From the NCBI GenBank assembly GCA_947497265.1, contig CANMFP010000002.1, positions 310,001 through 374,000 on the forward strand: DNA of 64,000 nt, given 5' to 3'. Positions 16,098 through 24,527 of the stretch are shown here, piece after piece (the stretch's first letter is position 1; the number at the start of each line of letters is the position of its first letter). A program made the position numbers and the translations under genes. The notes under the pieces were generated by a model. It was not told the origin of the DNA. It searched no databases and was given only the letters and a program-made list of their open reading frames with translations. Source of the stretch: an uncultured Isoptericola sp. Lineage in GTDB: Bacteria; Actinomycetota; Actinomycetes; Actinomycetales; Cellulomonadaceae.

Positions 16098-17431
16098 CGG
16101 TTCCTCCGTCCACCGGTGGGCCGTGCGGCCGCGGCCCGCTGAGCGGCCGCGTAGTTGGCCTTCAACGCGCTCGTCGGGTAGTACCGCCGGTACTTGCGCA
16201 CGTGGTTGACCAACGCCGTGAGGATGTACAGCCGGCGTCGCGGGCTCGCGTCGGCCGGGTACCGCAGCGGGTGCACGGTCCGGCCGGTGCGCATGAGGCC
16301 CACGACGCGGGCGCGCAGCCCGTCGTCGAGCACGTAGCGGCGCAGCATCCGGTGCGGCACGACGGCGTAGAGCACCTCGCGCTGGGCGGTCACACGCTCC
16401 CGACGCTGCCGGTGGATCACGTCGTCGACCAGCACCTCGGTCGGGTTCTGGCCGCCCGCGGTGACGTAGTAGTTGTTCCGCCCGATGCGGGGGTTCTGCT
16501 CGAAGAACTTGAAGACGCCGTCGCGCGGGTCGAGCTTGACGTCGAAGTTCGCGAAGCCACGCCACCCCGTGTGTTCGCAGATACGCTGCGCCGCGTCGAG
16601 GATCTCGTCGATCGGCTCGACGATCATGGCCGACGGGTTCCCGCGTGCCGCAGGCGTCCGCTCCTCGAGCAGCACCTGCGCGGAGCAGCGCAGCGTGACC
16701 CGGCCGGACGTGTCGGAGTAGGTGGTGACGGACCGCATCTGCGTGTCGTCGCCCGGGATCATCTCCTGGACCAGGAAACGTCCGCGGAAGCCCGCCCCGC
16801 GCAACGCCGTCCAGAGCTCCTCGAGCTCACCGGGCGAGGCGATCTCGTAGATCTTCTTCTTCCCGGGGAACCGCGCCTCGTGGTAGTCGGCGCTGGATGC
16901 CGGCTTGGCGATCACGGGGTAGTCGAACGCGACCGGCTCGGGACGCCAGGCGTCGTCGGCGGCCGTGGCGAAGTCCTGGATCACGGTGGCGGGCGTCGGG
17001 ATGCCGAGCTCGGTGCACACCGCGGAGAACTCGGCCTTGTCGCAGATCCGGTCGATGAGGTCGACGTCGGCGTAGGGCAGGACGTACCCGGCGGTCTCGA
17101 GGACCGTGCGGTGATGGGCGAGGATCCGCACCACCCAGTCCATGTTGGACTGCAGCAGCAACGGCTCACGATGGCCGGCGGCCCGCCGGTCGGTCGCCAC
17201 GCGCTCGAGGGTCGCGACGATCTCGTCCGGCGCGGTGCCGGACAGCACCGTGTCGATGAGCTGCGAGTGCGCGATGGGGCCGGGCTCGGCGAACGCGACC
17301 ACCGTGGTGCGCAGCCCGAACTGCTCGTGGAAGGAACGGGTCAGGCCGTACACGCCGATGTCCGACCCGACGATCACGGGATGGAACCCGGGGCCCGCGA
17401 CGGCCCCGGGTCCCGCGAGGGAGCTGGTCAC
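16094..17431 (-). CDS. ATP-grasp ligase, D-aspartate ligase (Aslfm)-like, first of pair
   Basis: 445-residue paralogue of the following gene with the same architecture: HPVIVGSDIGVYGLTRSFHEQFGL at the N-terminus, ICDKAEFSAVCTELGIPTP, the ATP-binding strand FDYPVIAKPASSADYH, FPGKKKIYEI, FLVQEMIPGDDTQMRS, FANFDVKLDPRDG and FFEQNPRIGRNNYY. A Gln stands where the partner has Leu (FFEQNP versus FFELNP), and the substrate-side loops differ, so the two may accept different amino acids or acceptors. The start is a GTG at 17431, 8 bases after the gnd stop, and its ATGA end couples it to the second ligase. Two ligases in series would suit a two-residue peptidoglycan cross-bridge. Confidence 0.85.
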   Translation of the reverse strand: MTSSLAGPGAVAGPGFHPVIVGSDIGVYGLTRSFHEQFGLRTTVVAFAEPGPIAHSQLIDTVLSGTAPDEIVATLERVATDRRAAGHREPLLLQSNMDWVVRILAHHRTVLETAGYVLPYADVDLIDRICDKAEFSAVCTELGIPTPATVIQDFATAADDAWRPEPVAFDYPVIAKPASSADYHEARFPGKKKIYEIASPGELEELWTALRGAGFRGRFLVQEMIPGDDTQMRSVTTYSDTSGRVTLRCSAQVLLEERTPAARGNPSAMIVEPIDEILDAAQRICEHTGWRGFANFDVKLDPRDGVFKFFEQNPRIGRNNYYVTAGGQNPTEVLVDDVIHRQRRERVTAQREVLYAVVPHRMLRRYVLDDGLRARVVGLMRTGRTVHPLRYPADASPRRRLYILTALVNHVRKYRRYYPTSALKANYAAAQRAAAARPTGGRRNR

Positions 17432-17438
17432 GAGGGTG

Positions 17439-18887
17439 TCAGGCCTCCTGCTCGGTGCGGTCGGCGGACCACTGCGTGTGGAAGGTCCCGTCCCGGTCCG
17501 TGCGACGGTAGGTGTGCGCGCCGAAGAAGTCGCGCTGCGCCTGGATCAGCGCCGCCGGCAGGCGCTCGGCCCGCACGCCGTCGTAGTACGCCAGCGACGA
17601 GCTGAACGCCGGTGTCGGCACACCGTTCTGCGCGGCGCCTGCGACGACGCGGCGCCACGCCGCGAGACCGTTGCCGACCGCGTTCGTGAAGTACTCGTCG
17701 GCGAGCAGCAGCGGGAGGTCCGCGTCACGCTCGTAGGCCTCGGTGATCCGGTTGAGGAACCGGGCGCGGATGATGCAGCCACCGCGCCAGATGCGGGCCA
17801 TCGCACCGCGGTCGATGTCCCAGCCGTTCTCGGCCGACGCCGCCGCGATCTGGTCGAAGCCCTGGGAGTAGGCCACCACCTTGGAGGCGTAGAGGGCGAG
17901 ACGCACGTCCTCCACGAAGCGGGCACGGGACTCGTCGTCCGCGCCGACCTCCCAGGCCTGGGTGTGGGCCGGCAGCGCGGCCCGACCGGCCTCGCGCTGC
18001 GGCACCGAGCCGGACAGGGCACGGGCGAACGTGGCCTCGGCGATGCCGGTGATCGGCACGCCCAGGTCCAGCCCGTTCTGCACGGTCCAGCGGCCGGTGC
18101 CCTTCTGCTCGGCCTGGTCGAGCACGATGTCGACGAACGCGGAGCCGGTCTCGGCGTCGACGTGCTTCAGGACGTCGGCCGTGATCTCGATGAGGAACGA
18201 CTCGAGGTCGCCCGTGTTCCACTCGGCGAAGATGTCGCCGATCTCCGCCGCGGACGCACCGAGCCCCTGCTTGAGCAGGTCGTAGGCCTCGGCGATCAGC
18301 TGCATGTCGGCGTACTCGATGCCGTTGTGCACCATCTTAACGAAGTGGCCGGCACCGTTCGGGCCCACGTAGGTGCAGCACGGCGTGCCGTCGACCTTCG
18401 CGGAGATGGCCTCGAGGATCGGTCCGAGCGACTCGTAGGACTCGCGCGTCCCGCCGGGCATGATCGAGGGCCCGAGCAGCGCGCCCTCCTCACCGCCCGA
18501 CACGCCGGTGCCGACGAAGTGCAGGCCGCGGGCGCTCAGCGCCTCCTCACGGCGGATGGTGTCCGGGAAGTGGGCGTTGCCGGCGTCGACGACGATGTCG
18601 CCCTCCTCCAGCAGCGGCAGCAGCTCGTCGATGACGGCGTCGGTCGCGGCGCCGGCCTTGACCATGATGACGACCTTGCGCGGCCGCTCGAGCGACGCGA
18701 CGAAGTCGGCCATGGTCTCCGACGGCACGAAGTCACCCTCGTCGCCCGCCTCCTCGACCAGCGACCGGGTCTTGCCGTAGCTGCGGTTGTGCACGGCCAC
18801 GGCGTAGCCGTGCCGGGCAAAGTTGCGCGCGAGGTTGCGGCCCATCACCGCGAGTCCGGTGACGCCGATCTGGGCACGTGCTGTCAT
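17439..18887 (-). CDS. gnd: 6-phosphogluconate dehydrogenase, decarboxylating
   Basis: 482 residues, the normal long form. It oxidises and decarboxylates 6-phosphogluconate to ribulose 5-phosphate with NADP. Motifs: IGVTGLAVMGRNLARNFARHGYAVAVHNR (coenzyme-binding, with Val in place of the usual Gly of GLxxMG), VVDAGNAHFPDT, FVGTGVSGGEEGALLGPSIMPGG, GPNGAGHFVKMVHNGIEYADMQ (catalytic Lys in HFVKMVHNGIEY), and the C-terminal GCIIRARFLNRI and PTPAFSSSLAYYDGVRAERLPAALIQAQRDFFGAHTY. It heads the operon with the two ATP-grasp ligases and the racemase. Why a pentose-phosphate enzyme leads that group is not obvious; NADPH supply and shared promoter use are possibilities. Confidence 0.96.
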   Translation of the reverse strand: MTARAQIGVTGLAVMGRNLARNFARHGYAVAVHNRSYGKTRSLVEEAGDEGDFVPSETMADFVASLERPRKVVIMVKAGAATDAVIDELLPLLEEGDIVVDAGNAHFPDTIRREEALSARGLHFVGTGVSGGEEGALLGPSIMPGGTRESYESLGPILEAISAKVDGTPCCTYVGPNGAGHFVKMVHNGIEYADMQLIAEAYDLLKQGLGASAAEIGDIFAEWNTGDLESFLIEITADVLKHVDAETGSAFVDIVLDQAEQKGTGRWTVQNGLDLGVPITGIAEATFARALSGSVPQREAGRAALPAHTQAWEVGADDESRARFVEDVRLALYASKVVAYSQGFDQIAAASAENGWDIDRGAMARIWRGGCIIRARFLNRITEAYERDADLPLLLADEYFTNAVGNGLAAWRRVVAGAAQNGVPTPAFSSSLAYYDGVRAERLPAALIQAQRDFFGAHTYRRTDRDGTFHTQWSADRTEQEA

Positions 18888-19030
18888 CGATTCCTGCTTC
18901 CTCGTGAAGATCGTGTCCGGGCGTCTCGTCGTGGCACACCCGGGAGGCCGCGAACAGCCTAGTCGTCCCTGTGACGCGACACGCCCACCCGCCGGGATCC
19001 GGACACCGCCGGTCGTCGTACGGTGGTCCG

Positions 19031-19612
19031 GTGAGCGGAACCCGGCGTGACGTGCCCGAACGGTTCGCGGCCGCCCTCGAGTCGTTGCGCGGTCGGCGGC
19101 TGCGGCCGGAGGTCCGGCTGGTCGAGGTCCCCGGGCCCCAACGGGTGGCCCCGTTCGCTCTCGCGCTCGAGGGCGAGGTCCTCGTGGACGACGACGAGAT
19201 CGCCACCGGCCGGTTCGTCGGTCTGCACGACCCCGACGGCCAGGAGGCGTGGCGAGGCGACTTCCGCGTCGTGACCCTGGTGCGCACCCGCCTCGAGGCC
19301 GAGCTCGCCACCGAGGAGATGCTCGGCGACGTCGCCTGGACCTGGGTGACGGAGAACCTGGGGACCGCCGGCGTGGGTGCCGTCGCCGCGGGCGGCACGG
19401 TCACCCGGGTCCTGTCGCAGAGCTACGGCGCGCTGGCCGCCACGCCCGCCACCGTCGACCTCGAGATCCGCGCGTCGTGGACCCCGACGGACACCGACCT
19501 CGGGGCGCACCTCGAGGTCTGGGCGGACCTGATGTCCACGGCGGGGGGCCTGCCTCCGCTGCCGGACGGCGTGACGGCCCTGGACGTGCGGCGCCGTACG
19601 GTAGGCCCATGA
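19031..19612 (+). CDS. DUF3000 family protein
   Basis: 193-residue actinobacterial protein of unknown function. It opens PERFAAALESLRGRRLRPEVRLVEVPGPQRVAPFALALEGEV and ends LEVWADLMSTAGGLPPLPDGVTAL, both typical of DUF3000. The GTG at 19031 follows TACGGT by a few bases, so the message may be leaderless. The ATG of RNase D overlaps its stop (ATGA at 19609-19612). The pair DUF3000-RNase D matches Rv2680-Rv2681 in mycobacteria as I recall that locus, which suggests a link with RNA processing. Confidence 0.85.
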   Translation: MSGTRRDVPERFAAALESLRGRRLRPEVRLVEVPGPQRVAPFALALEGEVLVDDDEIATGRFVGLHDPDGQEAWRGDFRVVTLVRTRLEAELATEEMLGDVAWTWVTENLGTAGVGAVAAGGTVTRVLSQSYGALAATPATVDLEIRASWTPTDTDLGAHLEVWADLMSTAGGLPPLPDGVTALDVRRRTVGP

Positions 19613-20844
19613 GCTCTGCGGTCACCCCCGACGCCATCGACCCGGCCGAGATCGCGCCGCTGACGGAGCCGGCCGACGGCGTGGGGCGGGTCGTGGACGC
19701 CCCGGCGGCGCTGGAACGGGTCGCCAGCGCTTTTGCGGCCGGGTCCGGACCGGTCGCCGCGGACGCCGAGCGAGCCTCGGGCTACCGCTACGGCCAGGCG
19801 ACGTACCTGGTCCAGGTCCGCCGCCAGGGCGCCGGCACAGCGTTGATCGACCCGGTCCCGCTGCGGGACCTGTCCGTGCTGAGTGCCGCCGTCGGGGACG
19901 TCGAGTGGGTGCTGCACGCCGCCTCGCAGGACCTGCCCGGTCTCGCCGAGCACGGCCTGCGCCCGGCCCGGGTCTTCGACACCGAGCTCGCCGCACGGCT
20001 GCTGGGGATGCCGCGCGTGGGCCTGGCCGCCGTCGTGGCGGACACCCTGGGTCTGGGGCTGGCCAAGGAGCACTCCGCCGTCGACTGGTCCACCCGACCG
20101 CTGCCGGAGGACTGGCTGCGGTATGCCGCCCTGGACGTGGAGGTTCTCGTCGAGGTGCGCGACGTCCTGGCGGCCCGCCTCGAGGAGGCGGGCAAGGCCG
20201 CGTGGGCGGCGCAGGAGTTCGAGCACGTGCGCACCCTGCCGCCGCCGGCACCTCGCGTGGAGCCCTGGCGTCGCACCTCGGGCACCCACACGGTCAAGGG
20301 CCGCCGTCAGCTCGCCGTCGTCCGCAGCCTCTGGGAGGCGCGGGAGGCCAACGCCCGGCAGCGCGACGTCTCCCCCGGGCGGGTGCTGCCGGACCGCGCG
20401 ATCATCGCGGCCGCCCGCGCCCTGCCGCGCAGCGTGCCCCAGCTCGTCGCGCTGCCGGAGTTCGCGACGAAGGGGGCCAGGCGCCGGGCCCCGGCCTGGC
20501 AGCAGGCGATCGACGCCGCGCTCGCCCTCGACGAGGCGGAGCTGCCCACGACGCGGGGCCCGCGCACCGACGCACCGCCGCCCCCGCGCGCCTGGGCAGA
20601 CCGAGACCCGGTCGCAGCACAGCGACTCACCGCGGCGCGCGAGATCGTGTCGCAGCTCTCCGAGGAGCTCACGGTCCCCGCGGAGAACCTCCTGCAGCCG
20701 GACGCGCTGCGCCGCGTCTGCTGGACGCCGCCCGCACGTTCCGGCCCGGAGGAGATCGCCGAGTTCCTGCGTGCTCGCCAGGCCCGCGAGTGGCAGATCG
20801 AGCTGGTCGCCGAGCGTCTGGCCAGGGCCTTCGCCAGCACCTGA
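19609..20844 (+). CDS. rnd: Ribonuclease D (HRDC-containing 3'-5' exonuclease)
   Basis: 411-residue RNase D-type 3'-5' exonuclease. The DEDDy domain covers residues 1-200: VAADAERASGYRYG (Asp and Glu of motif I), WVLHAASQDLPGL (motif II), and WLRYAALDVEVLVEVRDVL (motif III, with Tyr and Asp). An HRDC domain follows from about 215 (GRRQLAVVRSLWEAREANARQRDVSPGRVLPDRAI), then a second helical region to the end. It matures tRNA and other structured RNA 3' ends. The overlap with the DUF3000 gene implies co-translation. Confidence 0.93.
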   Translation: MSSAVTPDAIDPAEIAPLTEPADGVGRVVDAPAALERVASAFAAGSGPVAADAERASGYRYGQATYLVQVRRQGAGTALIDPVPLRDLSVLSAAVGDVEWVLHAASQDLPGLAEHGLRPARVFDTELAARLLGMPRVGLAAVVADTLGLGLAKEHSAVDWSTRPLPEDWLRYAALDVEVLVEVRDVLAARLEEAGKAAWAAQEFEHVRTLPPPAPRVEPWRRTSGTHTVKGRRQLAVVRSLWEAREANARQRDVSPGRVLPDRAIIAAARALPRSVPQLVALPEFATKGARRRAPAWQQAIDAALALDEAELPTTRGPRTDAPPPPRAWADRDPVAAQRLTAAREIVSQLSEELTVPAENLLQPDALRRVCWTPPARSGPEEIAEFLRARQAREWQIELVAERLARAFAST

Positions 20845-20872
20845 GCAGGCGCCGCCCGGTTCGGTCGAGCGC

Positions 20873-20887
20873 TGATACTGCGTATCA
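20873..20887. promoter_or_regulatory. Palindrome in the fadA promoter region
   Basis: Perfect 6-3-6 inverted repeat TGATAC-TGC-GTATCA lies about 126 bases before fadA, next to a TATGCT that could be a -10 box (20894-20899). A weaker repeat, GGTAC-12-GTACC, lies at 20907-20928. Both suit a repressor of the fatty-acid operon, but the regulator is not visible here. Confidence 0.45.
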
Positions 20888-21013
20888 GATGGGCTATGCT
20901 GTTCCTGGTACTCGCGGTAGCGTGTACCCGAGCCCCGGGGCGATCCCCCGAGGTCCCGAGCGACGATGCTCCCGGCACCGTCGGAACCGACCCCCGCAAC
21001 GGACGGAGCTGCC

Positions 21014-22285
21014 ATGACCGTGGCCCCCCAGGCCCCCGGCACCACCCGCGACCCAGCCCGACGAGCCTTGCGCGACGTCGTCTTCGTCGAGGGCGTGCGC
21101 ACCCCCTTCGGCAAGGCCCGGGCAGACGGCCTCCTCGCGGAGACCCGCGCCGACGACCTCGTCGTCAAGGCTCTGCGCGAGCTGCTGCGCCGCCACCCCG
21201 AGCTGCCGGTCGAGCGCATCGACGAGGTCGCGATCGCCGCGACCACCCAGCAGGGCGACCAGGGCCTCACCCTCGGTCGCACGGTCGGCCTCCTCGCCGG
21301 CCTGCCCCACTCCGTGCCCGGCTACGCCATCGACCGCATGTGCGCCGGCGCCATGACCGCGGTGACGACCACCGCGTCCAGCATCGCCGTCGGCGCGTCC
21401 GACGTCGTCGTCGCCGGCGGCGTGGAGCACATGGGCCGCCACCCCATGGGGCTCGACGCCGACCCGAACCCCCGCTTCCTCTCCGAGAAGCTGGTCGACC
21501 CGGAAGCCCTCAACATGGGGGTCACGGCGGAGAACCTGCACGACAAGTTCCCCCACCTGACCAAGGAGCGCGCCGACGCGTACGCCGTCGGCAGCCAGAC
21601 GCGCTACGCGAAGGCCGTCGCGAACGGCGACATCGGGCCGGAGGTCGTCCCGGTCGCCGCGCGCTCGGCCGAGCTCGGCTGGGGCCTGGCCACGGCCGAC
21701 GAGCTGCCCCGCCCGGACACCACGATGGAGGGCATCGCCCACCTCAAGACGCCGTTCCGCCCCGGCGGACGCGTCACCCCGGCCACCTCCTCGCCGCTCA
21801 CCGACGGCGCCACCGTGTCGCTGCTCGCCGCGGGCAAGACCGCCGACGAGCTCGGCCTGCCCGCCGCCATGCGCCTCGTCTCCTACGCGTTCGCCGGCGT
21901 CCCGGCCGAGATCATGGGCTACGGCCCGGTGCCGGCCACCGACAAGGCGCTCGCCCAGGCCGGCCTGACCATCGACGACATCGGCCTGTTCGAGATCAAC
22001 GAGGCCTTCGCCGTCCAGGTGCTCAGCTTCCTCGACCACTACGGCATCGCCGACGACGACGAGCGCGTCAACCGCTACGGCGGAGCGATCGCCGTGGGGC
22101 ACCCGCTGGCCAGCTCGGGCGTCCGGCTGATGACCCAGCTCGCCCGGCAGTTCGCCCAGCACCCCGAGGTCCGCTACGGCATCACCACCATGTGCGTCGG
22201 TCTGGGCCAGGGCGGCACCGTCGTCTGGGAGAACCCGCACCACGCCGACTACTCGGGCCATGTCCCGGCCACCACGGAGGGCTGA
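21014..22285 (+). CDS. fadA: Acetyl-CoA acyltransferase (3-ketoacyl-CoA thiolase)
   Basis: 423-residue thiolase that cleaves 3-ketoacyl-CoA in the last step of beta-oxidation. Catalytic residues are in place: nucleophilic Cys in IDRMCAGAMTAV, His in GGAIAVGHPLASSG, and Cys in CVGLGQGGTVVWE; NEAFAVQ is also present. The N-terminus reads DVVFVEGVRTPFGKARADG. The ATG at 21014 has GGACGGAG upstream. Only 5 bases separate it from the multifunctional fadB-type gene, and together they encode a trifunctional beta-oxidation complex. Confidence 0.95.
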   Translation: MTVAPQAPGTTRDPARRALRDVVFVEGVRTPFGKARADGLLAETRADDLVVKALRELLRRHPELPVERIDEVAIAATTQQGDQGLTLGRTVGLLAGLPHSVPGYAIDRMCAGAMTAVTTTASSIAVGASDVVVAGGVEHMGRHPMGLDADPNPRFLSEKLVDPEALNMGVTAENLHDKFPHLTKERADAYAVGSQTRYAKAVANGDIGPEVVPVAARSAELGWGLATADELPRPDTTMEGIAHLKTPFRPGGRVTPATSSPLTDGATVSLLAAGKTADELGLPAAMRLVSYAFAGVPAEIMGYGPVPATDKALAQAGLTIDDIGLFEINEAFAVQVLSFLDHYGIADDDERVNRYGGAIAVGHPLASSGVRLMTQLARQFAQHPEVRYGITTMCVGLGQGGTVVWENPHHADYSGHVPATTEG

Positions 22286-22290
22286 ACACG

Positions 22291-24435
22291 ATGACCGAGA
22301 ACACGACCGCACCCCGCGCCGAGCGCGTCACCCACTCCCTCGTCCGCGACGTCACGTTGCCCGACGGCGGCGGCACCCTCGCGCTCGTCACGCTCGACAA
22401 CGGGCTCGACCACACCAAGCCGAACACTCTCGGGCCCGAGGGTCTCGCCGAGCTCACCGCGGCGCTGACGGCCCTGCAGCAGCGCGCCGCGGCCGGCGAG
22501 ATCGCGGCCGTCGGCATCACGGGCAAGCCGTACTTCCTGGCCGCGGGTGCCGACCTGCTCGGCGTCGGCGCCGTGACGTCGCGCGAGCAGGCCCTCGAGC
22601 TCGGCCGCTCCGGGCACGACGCCTACGAGCTGCTGCACACCATGGGCGTGCCGACGTTCGCGTTCGTCAACGGCCTGGCCCTCGGCGGCGGCCTCGAGGT
22701 CGCCCTCAACTGCGACTACCGCACCGTCGCGTCCGACGCCGCGGCGCTCGGCCTGCCCGAGACCGGCCTCGGGCTGGTCCCCGGCTGGGGCGGGGCCTAC
22801 CTCGTCCCCCGTCTGGTCGGCATCGAGAAGGCCGTCGACGTGCTGCTCACCCGGCCGGCGGCGAACAAGCCGTTCAAGCCCGCCGAGGCACTGAAGATCG
22901 GTCTCGTGGACGAGCTGTTCGAGGCCGCCGACTTCCTCGAGCAGTCCATCGACTGGGCCGCCCGCGTGCTGCGCGGCGAGGTGACGCCCGCCCGGCGCGA
23001 CCTCGACCCGCAGCCCGTGTGGGACGCCGTCGTGCAGGGCACCCGCGAGCGCCTCGACGCGCTCGTCGCCGGGTCGCGGCCCGCGCCGTACCGTGCGCTG
23101 GACCTGCTCGCCGGGGCACGTAGCGCCTCGCGCGCGGAAGGGTTCGCCGCCGAGGACGAGGCGTTGGCCGACCTCGTCATGACCGACGAGATGCGGGCGA
23201 GCGTCTACGCGTTCCAGCTCACCTCGGCCGGGAAGCGGCCGGTCGGCGCTCCGGACACGAAGCTCGCCCGGCCCGTCACCCGTGTCGGCATCGTGGGTGC
23301 CGGGCTCATGGCCGCCCAGATCGCGCTGCTGGTCTCCCAGCGCCTCGGCGTGCCCGTCGTGATGCGTGACCTCGACTCCGAGCGCGTCGCCAAGGGCCTC
23401 GGGTTCGTCCGCGACACCGTCGACAAGCTGGTCGGCCGTGGCCGGATGAAGCCGGAGGTGGGCATGCGGATCGTCGCGAGCGTCACCGGCACCACCGACA
23501 TCCACGACTTCGCGAACTGCGACGTGGTGGTGGAGGCCGTCACCGAGGTGATGAGCCTGAAGAAGAAGGTGTTCGCGGAACTCGAGGAGATCGTCGGCGA
23601 GGACACCGTGCTGGCGACGAACACCTCGGCGCTGTCGATCACCGAGATGGCCTCCGACCTGCGCCATCCCGAGCGGGTCGTCGGCATCCACTTCTTCAAC
23701 CCGGTGGCGCAGATGCCGCTGGTGGAGGTGGTGAACGCGGAGCGCACCTCCGACGAGGCGCTGGCGACGGCCTTCGCGATCACGAAGAAGCTGCGCAAGA
23801 CGGCGGTGCTGGTCAAGGACCGTCCCGGGTTCGTGGTCAACCGGCTGCTCGTGCTCGTCATGGGCAAGGTCGTCGAGGCGGTCGAGAACGGCACGTCGGT
23901 CGAGGCTGCCGACGCCGCGCTCGCACCGCTCGGCTTCCCGATGCCGACGTTCGAGCTGTTCGACCTGGTGGGCCCCGCCGTCGGGCTCCACGTGCTGACG
24001 TCGTTGCGCGAAGACCTCGGCGACCGGTTCCCGCGCTCGCCCGGACTGGAGAAGCTCGTCGCCGACGGCACGCGCGTGGTGCTGGACGCCCCGGCTCCCG
24101 GGATGCACAAGCCCGTCGACCCGGCGATCCAGCCGGTGTTCGGCGAGGCGCTCGAGGTGGGCACACAGGGCCGCGCGGGCACGCCGGTGCTCGACGCTGC
24201 CGGTGTCCTGGACTCCGTGCTGACCGCCCTGACCGTCGAGATCGGCCACATGCTCGAGGAGCAGGTCGTGGCGGACGCCTCGCAGATCGACCTGTGCATG
24301 ATCCTCGGGGCGGGGTGGGGCTTCCACACCGGCGGCATCACGCCGTACCTGGACCGCACGGGCTACAGCGAGCGCGTCCTCGGCCGACGGATCCTGCCCG
24401 ACGGCGTCGCGAACGTCCCCGGGAGCGTCGCCTGA
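22291..24435 (+). CDS. fadB: 3-hydroxyacyl-CoA dehydrogenase / enoyl-CoA hydratase, fatty-acid oxidation alpha subunit
   Basis: 714-residue multifunctional protein. Residues 1-280 form the crotonase domain: VGITGKPYFLAAGADL, FVNGLALGGGLEVALNCDYR (oxyanion hole, first Glu) and LGLPETGLGLVPGWGGAYLVPRLVG (second Glu). A linker leads to the NAD-binding domain at about 325: RVGIVGAGLMAAQIALL, NTSALSITEMAS, VVGIHFFNPVAQMPLVEVV (catalytic His), and KDRPGFVVNRLL. The 3HCDH C-terminal domain runs to the end. It hydrates enoyl-CoA and oxidises the 3-hydroxyacyl-CoA that FadA then cleaves. Encoded directly after fadA. Confidence 0.95.
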   Translation: MTENTTAPRAERVTHSLVRDVTLPDGGGTLALVTLDNGLDHTKPNTLGPEGLAELTAALTALQQRAAAGEIAAVGITGKPYFLAAGADLLGVGAVTSREQALELGRSGHDAYELLHTMGVPTFAFVNGLALGGGLEVALNCDYRTVASDAAALGLPETGLGLVPGWGGAYLVPRLVGIEKAVDVLLTRPAANKPFKPAEALKIGLVDELFEAADFLEQSIDWAARVLRGEVTPARRDLDPQPVWDAVVQGTRERLDALVAGSRPAPYRALDLLAGARSASRAEGFAAEDEALADLVMTDEMRASVYAFQLTSAGKRPVGAPDTKLARPVTRVGIVGAGLMAAQIALLVSQRLGVPVVMRDLDSERVAKGLGFVRDTVDKLVGRGRMKPEVGMRIVASVTGTTDIHDFANCDVVVEAVTEVMSLKKKVFAELEEIVGEDTVLATNTSALSITEMASDLRHPERVVGIHFFNPVAQMPLVEVVNAERTSDEALATAFAITKKLRKTAVLVKDRPGFVVNRLLVLVMGKVVEAVENGTSVEAADAALAPLGFPMPTFELFDLVGPAVGLHVLTSLREDLGDRFPRSPGLEKLVADGTRVVLDAPAPGMHKPVDPAIQPVFGEALEVGTQGRAGTPVLDAAGVLDSVLTALTVEIGHMLEEQVVADASQIDLCMILGAGWGFHTGGITPYLDRTGYSERVLGRRILPDGVANVPGSVA

Positions 24436-24527
24436 CACTCCTCACCCCGGGGAGCACGACCGGTGGCCGGTCCCGTAGGGGGCCGGCCATCGGCGTCTCC
24501 GCAGGCCTCGACGGCGAAGCTGCCCCG

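Noticed and set aside
20896-21013. Longer fadA/fadB reading frames that start before 21014
   Set aside because: They run through the palindromic promoter region and lack a ribosome site; the ATG at 21014 has one and begins the conserved protein.
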